A DNA stretch of 7,420 nt from assembly GCA_028065725.1 (NCBI GenBank), contig JAPTVL010000513.1, positions 1-7,420 of the forward strand, in the 5' to 3' direction. Position numbers and translations under genes: made by a program. The notes beneath the pieces are model-generated. The model was given only the letters and a program-made list of their open reading frames with translations. It searched no databases and was not told the DNA's origin. Source of the stretch: Betaproteobacteria bacterium (GTDB taxonomy: Bacteria > Pseudomonadota > Gammaproteobacteria > Burkholderiales > Rhodocyclaceae). Positions 1 to 5,893 of this stretch are shown in pieces (positions within the stretch are counted from its first letter, which is position 1; each line of letters opens with the position of its first letter).

Positions 1-329
1 TGCCCGACACACGGGTTGTTCAGGTACCCGAATCTCTGGATGGCGTATGAATAGAATCCTCGCCAGCTTGATATATGTCTGGCCACGCTCGCCGGCGACA
101 GGCTTTTCTTCCTGAGCTTGACGATCGTGTCCCGCACATCGGAGGCCACTGCGTCAGCCAGTGCTTTCCCGCTGTCTTCAGTCGCCTGGAGCAAAAAAAG
201 AAGGTCCCTCTGGTAACTTTCAAGCGTGTTCGGAGAAAGCCGCCTCTCGGCCGCGAGGTGCTGGAGGTAGGCCGCAACATGTTGCCTGGAAAGCGTCGGG
301 GCTTCCTTATCGTCCGTGTCGGACATCAT
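1..329 (-). CDS. xerC: XerC-type tyrosine recombinase, N-terminal part (runs off the window)
   Basis: Only the first 109 residues are present; the gene continues past position 1. The visible part is the SAM-like, DNA-binding N-terminal domain of XerC/XerD recombinases: a first helix ending in LAAERRLSPNTLESYQRDL, then SPASVARHISSWRGFYSYAI, then the NPCVG turn that usually precedes the catalytic domain. The catalytic R..H-x-x-R..Y residues would lie outside the window. XerC-family enzymes resolve chromosome or plasmid dimers at dif-type sites, or act as integrases. ATG codons stand at 329 and 326, with a TTG just before them and an in-frame stop further upstream; no strong ribosome binding site is visible, so the exact start is uncertain. 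The family call is firm. Whether this is housekeeping XerC or a mobile-element integrase cannot be decided from the N-terminus. Confidence 0.85.
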   Translation of the reverse strand, partial: MMSDTDDKEAPTLSRQHVAAYLQHLAAERRLSPNTLESYQRDLLFLLQATEDSGKALADAVASDVRDTIVKLRKKSLSPASVARHISSWRGFYSYAIQRFGYLNNPCVG

Positions 330-409
330 CAAGTCTCATGGTCTCAGTTTCTCAACCGGGCGGGGATGATCTCCGCACGGGTACTACCGCTTACCCAAGG
401 ATACAGGCC

Positions 410-425
410 GCGATCATGTGATCGC
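410..425. promoter_or_regulatory. Short inverted repeat, possible operator
   Basis: GCGATCA at 410-416 is followed after two bases (TG) by its exact reverse complement TGATCGC at 419-425. It lies about 80 bases upstream of the recombinase start. The size and symmetry fit a dimeric repressor site, but no partner copy was seen and a chance origin is possible. Confidence 0.25.
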
Positions 426-511
426 CAATCCATACCAGCAGCCTACATACATAGCAAACAACTCTTCCCTACGCCATGATGTGTATTGCATCAACACATA
501 ATATTCGCTTT

Positions 512-539
512 GCATATGCTATTCGCAGATAGCATATGC
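512..539. repeat. Perfect 28-bp palindrome with 11-6-11 geometry
   Basis: The arm GCATATGCTAT at 512-522 is repeated as its exact reverse complement at 529-539, separated by TCGCAG. Each arm also contains GCATATGC, which is itself self-complementary. TATTCGC occurs twice, at 502-508 and 520-526. The arm and spacer lengths equal those of Xer recombination (dif-type) sites, but the sequence does not match dif. Alternatives are a double operator for a helix-turn-helix regulator (one is encoded at 781) or a cruciform or hairpin. The repeat is certain; its role is not. Confidence 0.55.
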
Positions 540-544
540 TGGCA

Positions 545-712
545 CTATTTCGACCGTTCCAGCATTGCAGCCGTCATGCAGGTCACGGCATGCTTGACCA
601 AACTCTCTTGTCGGGCAAGCAGCTGTGCCATGCTTGCAGCAAAACTGGTTCGCAGAACTGTGGCGTCAGCGAATGCCGAGGAGTCAGCGGCCAATTTGGC
701 GATAGCCGTCGA
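545..712 (-). pseudogene. Possible decayed coding remnant, unidentified
   Basis: A frame open for 55 codons, bounded by TGA at 713-715 and TAG at 545-547, reads as a plausible alanine-rich helical segment (for example SFAASMAQLLARQESLVKH, then MTAAMLERSK at the end). It has no good start codon with a ribosome binding site. Directly upstream, a different frame reads ALIDGYRQIG, as if a frameshift separates two parts of one old gene. I do not recognise a family. The support is only composition and the two-frame continuity, so this is a weak call. Confidence 0.2.
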
Positions 713-780
713 TCAGCGCGATTGTATGAGGCCGATCCCTGTACCATTTGTCTCTGCCAGTACGCTATGAGGAACCCCAA

Positions 781-1221
781 TTGCCGAACATCGCATCCGT
801 GCTCAAGGAAGAAATCGCAAGACTCGTCCGCAGGCAGTTTCGCAGCGAAACCGAAACCCTCAAGAAGGCATCGAGCCGCTACCGCTCCGATATCGCGGCT
901 TTAAAGCGGCGTATCGAGGCCTTGGAAAAGCAAATATCACATCTCGAAAAAATGGTGCCGAAAAATGTCGTGCCTACCTCCGACAAGGATTCTGAAACGA
1001 AACTGAGGTTCAAACCGCAGGGTGTGCGTGCGCAGCGGGCGCGGCTCGAACTGTCGGCGCGGGAGTTGGGCGCGCTGGTAGGCGTCTCCGCCCAAACCAT
1101 CTACAACTGGGAAACCGGCACGTCGCGCCCGAAGGCTGAGCAGCTTGCAGTCTTCGCGGCCGTCCGGAAGATGGGCAAGCGCGAGGTCAAGGCACGGCTT
1201 GACCAGATGCAAGCGGATTGA
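781..1221 (+). CDS. Xre-family helix-turn-helix regulator with N-terminal coiled coil
   Basis: A 146-residue protein in two parts. Residues about 8-58 are a charged helical stretch with heptad-like spacing (LKKASSRYRSDIAALKRRIEAL is its core, residues 27-48), probably a dimerising coiled coil. A polar linker follows, then a C-terminal Xre/Cro-type helix-turn-helix at about 81-128 (RLELSARELGALVGVSAQ, then TIYNWETGTSRP, the classic recognition-helix signature). It should bind DNA as a dimer and regulate transcription; the target is unknown. I chose TTG at 781 because TGAGGAA at 768-774 sits seven bases upstream and the protein then begins PNIASVLKEEI, as I recall for this family. An ATG at 748 would add 11 residues without a ribosome binding site. 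The palindromes upstream are candidate operators. Confidence 0.82.
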   Translation: MPNIASVLKEEIARLVRRQFRSETETLKKASSRYRSDIAALKRRIEALEKQISHLEKMVPKNVVPTSDKDSETKLRFKPQGVRAQRARLELSARELGALVGVSAQTIYNWETGTSRPKAEQLAVFAAVRKMGKREVKARLDQMQAD

Positions 1222-1230
1222 TGGACCAGC

Positions 1231-1258
1231 ACACGCCGGACCGATGGCTCCGCCGTGT
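1231..1258 (+). terminator. Imperfect hairpin after the regulator gene
   Basis: ACACGCCGGA at 1231-1240 pairs with TCCGCCGTGT at 1249-1258 (nine of ten positions) around an eight-base loop, starting nine bases after the stop codon of the Xre gene. The location fits a transcription end, but no T-run follows, so it is not a canonical intrinsic terminator. The rest of the gap, up to 1469, shows no convincing gene. Confidence 0.35.
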
Positions 1259-1469
1259 ACGATCTAGGAACTCATTAAGTACGAGAATAGTGTCGCTGAA
1301 GGGTTCAGGGCCCATGACTGCTCCACGCTGATTGGCCGAGGATGCGGCGCGGTCGATAATTCCGAAATGACAGGCAGGTCGTCGGCTATTGCGGCCGGTG
1401 GCTTAACGCACCAACCGGGTCCGCTACGCGCCACTTACCGGCCACCGATTCGACGTTAAATCATGGTCA

Positions 1470-1595
1470 TTACTTTTTACGCATGATCACAACAATCCCG
1501 GCAATGACCAGGACCACGATCAGCACCATCCATAATCCGCCCCACCCGCTCATATAGCCGGTTCCCCAGCCACCCATCCAGTTACCTTGCATCAT
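1470..1595 (-). CDS. 41-aa Gly/Trp/Met-rich single-pass membrane protein
   Basis: The N-terminal half is rich in glycine, tryptophan and methionine (MMQGNWMGGWGTGYMSGWGG). It is followed by one hydrophobic helix at about residues 21-38 (LWMVLIVVLVIAGIVVIM) and a basic end RKK. The charge pattern predicts an outward-facing N-terminus with the RKK end in the cytoplasm. The ribosome binding site GGAGGT (1608-1603) lies seven bases before the first ATG, one of the best in the window, so it is very probably translated. It closely resembles the 43-aa protein at 6035-6166 and the N-terminus of the SHOCT protein at 7060-7299. Such peptides are common in copper and heavy-metal islands. A role in binding soft metals through Met residues, or in tuning a membrane transporter, is inference. 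The upstream DUF2934 scrap reads in the same frame into this gene without a stop. Confidence 0.75.
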   Translation of the reverse strand: MMQGNWMGGWGTGYMSGWGGLWMVLIVVLVIAGIVVIMRKK

Positions 1596-1619
1596 GATCA
1601 TTACCTCCTGTTTATAGGG

Positions 1620-1724
1620 ATTGCCGCGTATCGTACGCAAGAATTCGTCTTGTTTCTCGTGGCCCTTCTAGTGGCCATGCTGCTCATACAGGTCATAGTC
1701 TCGCTGGGCGATCTGTTGTTGGGG
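1620..1724 (-). pseudogene. DUF2934-like remnant with an internal stop
   Basis: The minus strand reads QQQIAQRDYDLYEQHGH, then TAG (1668-1670), then KGHEKQDEFLRTIRG. This fits the short DUF2934 domain, in which an I-A-x-R-A-Y-x-L-Y-E-x-x-G core is followed by a G-H/R-x-x-x-D-W-L segment. No start codon is present upstream (TGA at 1725-1727), and the tag codon interrupts the domain core, so this is a decayed piece. DUF2934 proteins are small proteins of unknown function that I recall near stress and metal genes. The match is by eye over about 33 residues and therefore moderate. Confidence 0.4.
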
Positions 1725-1787
1725 TCACGTAAGCCCACCAGCTCCTGGAGCTGGGAGAAAGAAACAGAATGGGTAAGCGTGTATTGC

Positions 1788-1984
1788 TTGCCTGTCGTCT
1801 CAAGCACCTTCGCGCAGTTGTTGCTGGAGGAGACGACGGCCGTCTTAATCTGCTGCGCCCGCAGTGCTCCCACCAGCGTGATCGCAGCTTCATAGAGCTC
1901 GACGCCGCGCTGCTCAAGGCGCTCCAGAAAATATTTGTCTTTGAGATTGCCCAGCTCGCGCACGCCTTGGACACCGGGACGGGC
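1788..1984 (-). pseudogene. HAD-family hydrolase (beta-phosphoglucomutase-like) internal fragment
   Basis: About 65 residues in one frame read VQGVRELGNLKDKYFLERL, then VALRAQQIKTAVVSSS-like sequence (actual core ALRAQQIKTAVVSSSNNC) up to AKVLETTG. This matches the middle of beta-phosphoglucomutase-type HAD hydrolases: the LGNxKxxYFLExL cap-domain exit helix and the TAVVSSSxNC segment carrying motif II. The N-terminal DxD nucleophile (motif I), the motif III lysine and the motif IV acidic pair are all missing, so it cannot be an active enzyme. The homology begins right after the ATPase stop codon and stays in the ATPase reading frame. After ETTG the frame continues another 60 codons with unrelated sequence. 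A GTG at 1963 could start translation but has no clear ribosome binding site. Confidence 0.6.
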
Positions 1985-4450
1985 TCATAGTTTGACCCGC
2001 TTCAGCAGTTGCGCGTTGATCGCCACCACCACCGTGCTCGCTGACATGAGCACCGCGCCCACGGCCGGTGTGAGCAGGATGCCCCATGGCGCAAGCACGC
2101 CGGCGGCCAGGGGAATCGCGAAGATGTTGTAGCCCGCCGCCCACCAAAGATTCTGCACCATCTTCCGGTAAGTGGCCCTGCTCAGGGTAATGATCCGAGG
2201 AATGTCGCGGGGGTCGGACCTCACCAGCACGATGTGCCCGGCCTCGACAGCGACGTCGGCCCCCGCGCCGATGGCAATTCCGATATCGGCCGTGGCCAGG
2301 GCCGGTGCGTCGTTCACGCCGTCGCCGATCATCGCAACTTTCTTCCCTTGGGCCTGAAGCTCGCGGACCTTGTTGGCCTTGTCGTCGGGCAGCACTTCCG
2401 CGAACACGGTGTCGATTCCGAGCTCCTTCGCGACGGCATCGGCCACGGCCTGCGCGTCGCCCGTCAGCATGGCAACCTGGATCCCTCTCTCATGCAGCGC
2501 CGCGATAGCTTCGCGGCTCTCCTCGCGGATCGCGTCCGCCACGGCGTAAACGGCCAGGGCACTGCCGTCGCGAACGAGATAGATCGCCGCCTGCCCGCGG
2601 CTGGCCGCGGCCTCGGCCGCCTCCTGAAGCGCCGGTGGCACCTGGACATTCTCCGCCTTGAGGAGCGCCGGGCCGCCCATGTGGTACTCGGTGCCACCGA
2701 TCATGGCCGCCACGCCCTTGCCGGTGAGGGCACGGAAACTTTCGGCGGCAGGAACCTCTATGCCTTTGCCCTCTGCGGTCTTCACGATGCCCCGAGCGAT
2801 CGGGTGCTCGGACTCCGATTCGATGCCGGACGCAATGCGAAGCGCTTCGTCCTCCGTCAGTCCTTCCGCAACGGACATGGCCACGACCCGGAACTCGCCG
2901 AGCGTCAACGTTCCTGTCTTGTCGAAAATCACAGTGTCGAGGTTGCGGGCCTCCTCGAGCCCACGCCGGTCCCGCACCAAAAGACCGTTGCGGGCCCCCA
3001 GCGTCGTGGAGATGGCCACTACCAACGGCACGGCCAGTCCGAGCGCGTGGGGGCAGGCGATCACCAGCACCGTCACCATCCGCACCACGGAGAAGTCGAT
3101 CGCTGCCCCCACCAACTGCCACACCCCCAGGGTGATGGCGGCGGCGCCGATCGCCACGAAGGTCAGAAGCCGGGCCGCGCGGTCCGCCAGGTGCTGCGCT
3201 CTGGATTTGGATTTCTGCGCATCGGCCACGAGCCGCATGATGCCGGATAGCTTGGTCTTCTCCCCCGTCCCGGTGACCTCGACGCGCAGAGATCCTTCTC
3301 CGTTGATCGTGGCGGCGATCACCTCGTCGCCTTCCCGCTTCTTCACCGGCCTGGACTCTCCGGTGATCATCGCCTCGTTGATGTCGCTTTCGCCCTTGCG
3401 GACCACGCCGTCCGCGGGAACGCTCTCGCCCGGACGCACCAGCAGGAGGTCGCCGTTCTGCAACACGCTGACGGCGACCTTCTCCTCGCCCCCATCGGTG
3501 ATCCGCGTCGCGGTGTCCGGAAGGAGCTTCGCCAGTTCCTTCAATGCCCCTTGAGCCTGATTGATGGACCGCATCTCGATCCAGTGGCCAAGGAGCATGA
3601 TCGTGACCAGCGTAGCCAGTTCCCACCACAGCGCATTCGCCTCGAGCAGCCCGAGCTGAACGACCCAGGAGAACAGGAAGGCGACCGTGATGGCTAGCGA
3701 GATAAGCGTCATCATCCCCGGCAGTCGGGACCGCAGCTCTCGCCACGCTCCCTTCAGGAAGACCAGACCGCCGTAGACGAAGATGACCGTGGCGAGCACG
3801 GGCCCGATCCAGTCCGATCCGGGGAACTCCGGGGCGCGGTAGCCGAGGAGCTCCTGGATATGTTCCGACCAGATGACCACCGGAACGGTGAGAGCCAGCG
3901 AGAGCCAGAACCGGTCCCGGAACATCGCGGGAGAGTGGCCCTCGTGCTTGTCATGGTTGTCGTGGCCTGCATGGCTTGGGGCCGCTCCAGGCTTGTTGGG
4001 CTGCGCGCCCGGCGCTGATTCCGGCGCGGCGGACGTGCGTGCGGGTGCGGTGGCTGGCGCGTCCGGGGAAGGATCCGGTGTAGACGGCGGCGCCTCGTCT
4101 TGTTGTTCGTGTCCTGAAGGTGCGATGGGCGTGACGGAAGCGGCATCCGCTGCCGACTTCGACGCAGTGGGCGCGGAGCTTGCAGGTGGCTCGCCCGGTG
4201 CCATGTCGCCTTCATGACCCGCGCCCGTCGAAGCGACGGCTGGCGCGGCGGAATCGTACCCGCGTTGGCGCACGGCCGACTTGATATCGGCGACCTCAAG
4301 TCGGGTTTCGTCGTAGCGCACGGTGGCGCTTCCGGCAGCGAAATTCACAGTAACGCTTTCGACACCCGGCACGTCACGAATCCGCCTTTCCACTTCGTCC
4401 ACGCTCAATACCGACAGCATGGCGTGCACGTCAATAACGCTCGTTTTCAT
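1985..4450 (-). CDS. copB: P1B-type copper/silver-exporting ATPase, CPH (CopB-like) class
   Basis: An 821-residue, full-length inner-membrane pump that uses ATP to drive soft-metal ions out of the cytoplasm. In order: an HMA-like N-domain (about 1-68) with no CxxC; an Ala/Pro/Ser-rich linker with a His-rich end (about 157-172, HAGHDNHDKHEGH inside it); membrane helices; actuator loop TGES at 363-366; the ion-site motif CPH at 466-468; phosphorylation site DKTGT at 510-514; the SEHP nucleotide motif at 547-550; hinge GDGVNDAP at 709-716; and last helices with NLWWAAGYN (767-775) and MSAST (802-806). CPH plus these last motifs define the P1B-3 class, known for Cu and Ag transport; CPC would be expected in CopA. 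All catalytic motifs are intact. AAGGAGG ends four bases before the ATG. It lies about 50 bases downstream of the polyphosphate kinase remnant and probably shares the minus-strand operon. The symbol is by class, not by an exact database match. Confidence 0.96.
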   Translation of the reverse strand: MKTSVIDVHAMLSVLSVDEVERRIRDVPGVESVTVNFAAGSATVRYDETRLEVADIKSAVRQRGYDSAAPAVASTGAGHEGDMAPGEPPASSAPTASKSAADAASVTPIAPSGHEQQDEAPPSTPDPSPDAPATAPARTSAAPESAPGAQPNKPGAAPSHAGHDNHDKHEGHSPAMFRDRFWLSLALTVPVVIWSEHIQELLGYRAPEFPGSDWIGPVLATVIFVYGGLVFLKGAWRELRSRLPGMMTLISLAITVAFLFSWVVQLGLLEANALWWELATLVTIMLLGHWIEMRSINQAQGALKELAKLLPDTATRITDGGEEKVAVSVLQNGDLLLVRPGESVPADGVVRKGESDINEAMITGESRPVKKREGDEVIAATINGEGSLRVEVTGTGEKTKLSGIMRLVADAQKSKSRAQHLADRAARLLTFVAIGAAAITLGVWQLVGAAIDFSVVRMVTVLVIACPHALGLAVPLVVAISTTLGARNGLLVRDRRGLEEARNLDTVIFDKTGTLTLGEFRVVAMSVAEGLTEDEALRIASGIESESEHPIARGIVKTAEGKGIEVPAAESFRALTGKGVAAMIGGTEYHMGGPALLKAENVQVPPALQEAAEAAASRGQAAIYLVRDGSALAVYAVADAIREESREAIAALHERGIQVAMLTGDAQAVADAVAKELGIDTVFAEVLPDDKANKVRELQAQGKKVAMIGDGVNDAPALATADIGIAIGAGADVAVEAGHIVLVRSDPRDIPRIITLSRATYRKMVQNLWWAAGYNIFAIPLAAGVLAPWGILLTPAVGAVLMSASTVVVAINAQLLKRVKL

Positions 4451-4500
4451 CGCGCCTCCTTAGCCGTCTTCATACTCAAAATGTCTTGTTTCGCCCCCGC

Positions 4501-4830
4501 TTATTTTGCAAGCTGGTCGCCCTCGAGATATGCAGCATCGTATGCAAATACGATTTGCGGATCCGGCAGGATCAGCGGCTCGTCCTTATCGGCATAGTGA
4601 AGCCGGCTGAGCAGATCCTTGATGATGTTGAGCCGCGCCAGCTGCTTGTCGTCGGCGCGTACGATAGTCCACGGCGCTATGGGGTTGTGGGTGTGCGCCA
4701 GCATCTCGTCGCGCGCCAGGCCGTATTGCTTCCACTTCTTGAGCGCCAGGTTGTCAAGCGTGCTGACTTTCCATTGCGTGAGTGGATCACGCTTGCGCTC
4801 ATTCAAGCGTTGCTTTTGCTCGGGTTTGGA
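4501..4830 (-). pseudogene. Polyphosphate kinase 2 (PPK2), C-terminal fragment only
   Basis: The frame carries about 110 residues of the end of a PPK2 protein: SKPEQKQRLNERKRDPLTQW at its start, then ARDEMLAHTHNPIAPWTIVR, DDKQLARLNIIKDLL, and a tail ending in FAYDAAYLEGDQLAK. PPK2 enzymes transfer phosphate between polyphosphate and nucleotides and normally have over 200 residues. The Walker A loop and Walker B acidic residues lie in the missing N-terminal half, so this piece cannot be active. The open frame extends 23 codons further upstream to a GTG at 4899, but those codons do not look like PPK2 and the nearby ribosome binding site is spaced for a different start (ATG at 4892). Confidence 0.75.
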
Positions 4831-4892
4831 CGCCTTGAAGCCGTAGCGACGAAAAGCACGACCCAAATCCAATTCTGCGCTAACAAGTCCAT
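4803..4892 (-). pseudogene. Start of a small membrane protein joined out of frame to the PPK2 scrap
   Basis: GAGGAGGT stands five bases before ATG 4892, an excellent start signal. The frame reads MDLLAQNWIWVVLFVATA, the typical beginning of tiny inner-membrane proteins (DUF2933-like, with a -QNWIW- followed by a hydrophobic helix), then turns into a polar tail (RRPNPSKSNA) and stops after 29 codons. The polar tail is PPK2 sequence read in the wrong frame. The likely history is loss of the gene's 3' part by a deletion joining it to PPK2. The short product would still be made but its helix is probably cut short. Identification of the parent family is from memory of its N-terminus. Confidence 0.5.
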
Positions 4893-4924
4893 GATTCACC
4901 TCCTCGCTTGCCGTTCGTTTCGGA

Positions 4925-5413
4925 TCAAAAACCGTGTCCAGGGTGCGGATGTACTTCCAGGTTTCCCACCTCGCATTCCTCCATGTAATGCACTAAGCCA
5001 CGGCGCAGGCGCTCCGCCCAGCCTGTTCCAAACTTGGCGCCCACCTCCGCCATCTTCGCTTCGAGCTGATCCGCCGTTGCCTGGATCAGGTCATAGGTGA
5101 GGGTCACCGTGCTGCCGTCTTCGATCTCGATGGCCTTCACTCCCATCATGGCGCCCAACGCCTCTGTCAGGATCGTGGCGTCCTGCGGGGCGAGCGGCGC
5201 GTCGAGCCGGAAGCGCCTGCGCTTGAGCAGTTCCAAGCCCGCCTGCGCGGGCGCCTTCTCGCCGGGCACCCCGACGTAGAGGTGGGGATTGGCGGCGAAG
5301 CGCTGCCGGCATTGCTCCGAGCAGAAGGCATAGTGATGCCCCTCGTATGCCGTTTCGAACTGCGTCGGATCGACCTCCATGCCGCAGACTGGATCCTTGA
5401 CCGTGGTGCTCAT
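4925..5413 (-). CDS. YHS-domain metal-binding protein with an HMA-like C-terminal region
   Basis: A 162-residue, probably cytoplasmic protein. Residues 7-46 form a YHS (TRASH-like) domain: DPVCGM at 7-12, then HHYAFCSEQCRQRF at 26-39, with Cys10, Cys31 and Cys35 as likely metal ligands. YHS domains accompany copper and heavy-metal ATPases and are thought to bind or sense metal. Residues about 65-127 show an alternating strand-helix pattern (RRRFRLDAPL, DATILTEALGAM, VKAIEIED, STVTLTYDL, ADQLEAKMAEVG) like a heavy-metal-associated fold but without CxxC. The tail is His/Cys-rich (HYMEECEVG, HPHPGHG). GAGGAGA lies five bases before ATG 5413, and the ATG overlaps the stop of the preceding ORF, so the two are translationally coupled. 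Two genes on is the CPH ATPase. Its role as metal chaperone or sensor for that pump is inference. Confidence 0.88.
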   Translation of the reverse strand: MSTTVKDPVCGMEVDPTQFETAYEGHHYAFCSEQCRQRFAANPHLYVGVPGEKAPAQAGLELLKRRRFRLDAPLAPQDATILTEALGAMMGVKAIEIEDGSTVTLTYDLIQATADQLEAKMAEVGAKFGTGWAERLRRGLVHYMEECEVGNLEVHPHPGHGF

Positions 5414-5616
5414 TGGTATCTCCTCGCCGGTCGCCTCATTCCAGTAAATTCTGGTAACGCACGCCGGTATTCAGGCTGAGGTCCGCCCGGGCCGCCCTTG
5501 CCGACGTCGTGCAGCAGCGCGCCCAGTAAATCTGACGCAGACGTCTTGCCGGGCGCTAAGTTGATCAGGGCGGCAATCACGAAGATGGCCCGATCCAGAC
5601 AGGCAGACCCATCCAA
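5410..5616 (-). CDS. Short ORF with HD-like signature, coupled to the YHS gene
   Basis: A 68-codon frame from TTG 5616, reading a hydrophobic segment (CLDRAIFVIAALINLAPG) followed by SDLLGALLHDVGKGGPGG. ALLHDVGK is the typical metal-binding core of HD phosphohydrolases (His36-Asp37), but the rest of an HD domain is absent. Its stop overlaps the ATG of the YHS gene (ATGA), and it starts 26 bases after the glutaredoxin-like gene, so it sits inside the operon without gaps. No ribosome binding site precedes the TTG. It could be a genuine small protein or the remnant of a larger HD protein; I cannot decide. Confidence 0.35.
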   Translation of the reverse strand: MDGSACLDRAIFVIAALINLAPGKTSASDLLGALLHDVGKGGPGGPQPEYRRALPEFTGMRRPARRYQ

Positions 5617-5642
5617 CCGAACGCTGCGAACGTCTCGCGACC

Positions 5643-5870
5643 TCAGCTACGCGTGAAGAGCGCCCGCAGCTCACCTTCAGTTGGCTGGCGGCGGAACACC
5701 ACTTCGTCATCTACGACCAGATTGGGGGAGTGCCGGATGCTATATCGCTGCGCAATTTCCGGATGGTCCTCTACGAACAACACTTCGTAGACGACACCCA
5801 AATCCTTGAGCTCGCGTTCAAGGTTGTGGTAGTGGCTGCAATCGCGCGTAGCAATAATCCTGACATTCAT
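5643..5870 (-). CDS. Glutaredoxin-like small thioredoxin-fold protein with a single active-site cysteine
   Basis: A 75-residue protein with the glutaredoxin layout: first strand VRIIAT, active-site loop D-C-S-H-Y at 10-14, helix HNLERELKDLG, strand YEVLFVE, then the cis-proline loop HSPNLVVDDEVVF (Pro49) and a last helix. The usual CxxC is replaced by C-S-H-Y, so only Cys11 is available; monothiol chemistry or metal or thiol binding is more likely than disulfide reduction. The length is normal for the short glutaredoxin-like family. AGGAGAT ends six bases before ATG 5870. It is the first of the tightly packed genes leading to the YHS protein and the ATPase, which suggests a role in thiol or metal homeostasis; this is inference from context. 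Confidence 0.83.
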   Translation of the reverse strand: MNVRIIATRDCSHYHNLERELKDLGVVYEVLFVEDHPEIAQRYSIRHSPNLVVDDEVVFRRQPTEGELRALFTRS

Positions 5871-5893
5871 GACTTGATCTCCTATAGGGGTAA

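Larger units (their letters stand above)
330..780. other. Gene-poor stretch between recombinase and regulator
   Basis: About 450 bases without a confident gene. Open frames here lack ribosome binding sites and family-like sequence. The segment around 420-545 is clearly AT-richer than its surroundings and holds several dyads: GCGATCA/TGATCGC at 410-425, ATGTGT/ACACAT at 479-499 with a nested TGATG/CATCA pair, and the 28-bp palindrome at 512-539. It lies between divergently oriented genes (recombinase leftwards, regulator rightwards), so promoters and operators for one or both are expected here. I could not identify a convincing -35/-10 pair. The part nearer the regulator (545-712, minus strand) may hold a decayed coding remnant. 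Confidence 0.5.

Noticed and set aside
1175..1315. Minus-strand ORF of about 46 codons from ATG 1315, preceded by GTGGAG
   Set aside because: It runs antisense into the 3' end of the well-supported Xre gene and resembles no known protein.
1221..1331. 36-codon plus-strand ORF starting at ATG 1221, overlapping the Xre stop (TGATG)
   Set aside because: The overlap suggests coupling, but the hairpin at 1231-1258 lies inside it, there is no recognisable sequence, and the second half is Ser/Arg-rich noise.
1396..1448. CGGTGGC / GCCACCG inverted pair about 40 bases apart in the gap before the 41-aa gene
   Set aside because: Short GC-rich arms with a long loop are expected by chance in this composition, and no insertion-element ends or target duplication were seen.
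2234..3746. Long open frames (up to about 400 codons) on both strands within the ATPase
   Set aside because: These are shadows of the high-GC ATPase gene: Arg/Gly/His-rich or Ser/Thr-rich, with no ribosome binding sites or domains.
5443..5459. CCAG/CTGG inverted repeat resembling a MerR/CueR-type operator
   Set aside because: The arms are only four bases, it lies inside an ORF, and no -35/-10 pair with 19-20 base spacing is seen around it.
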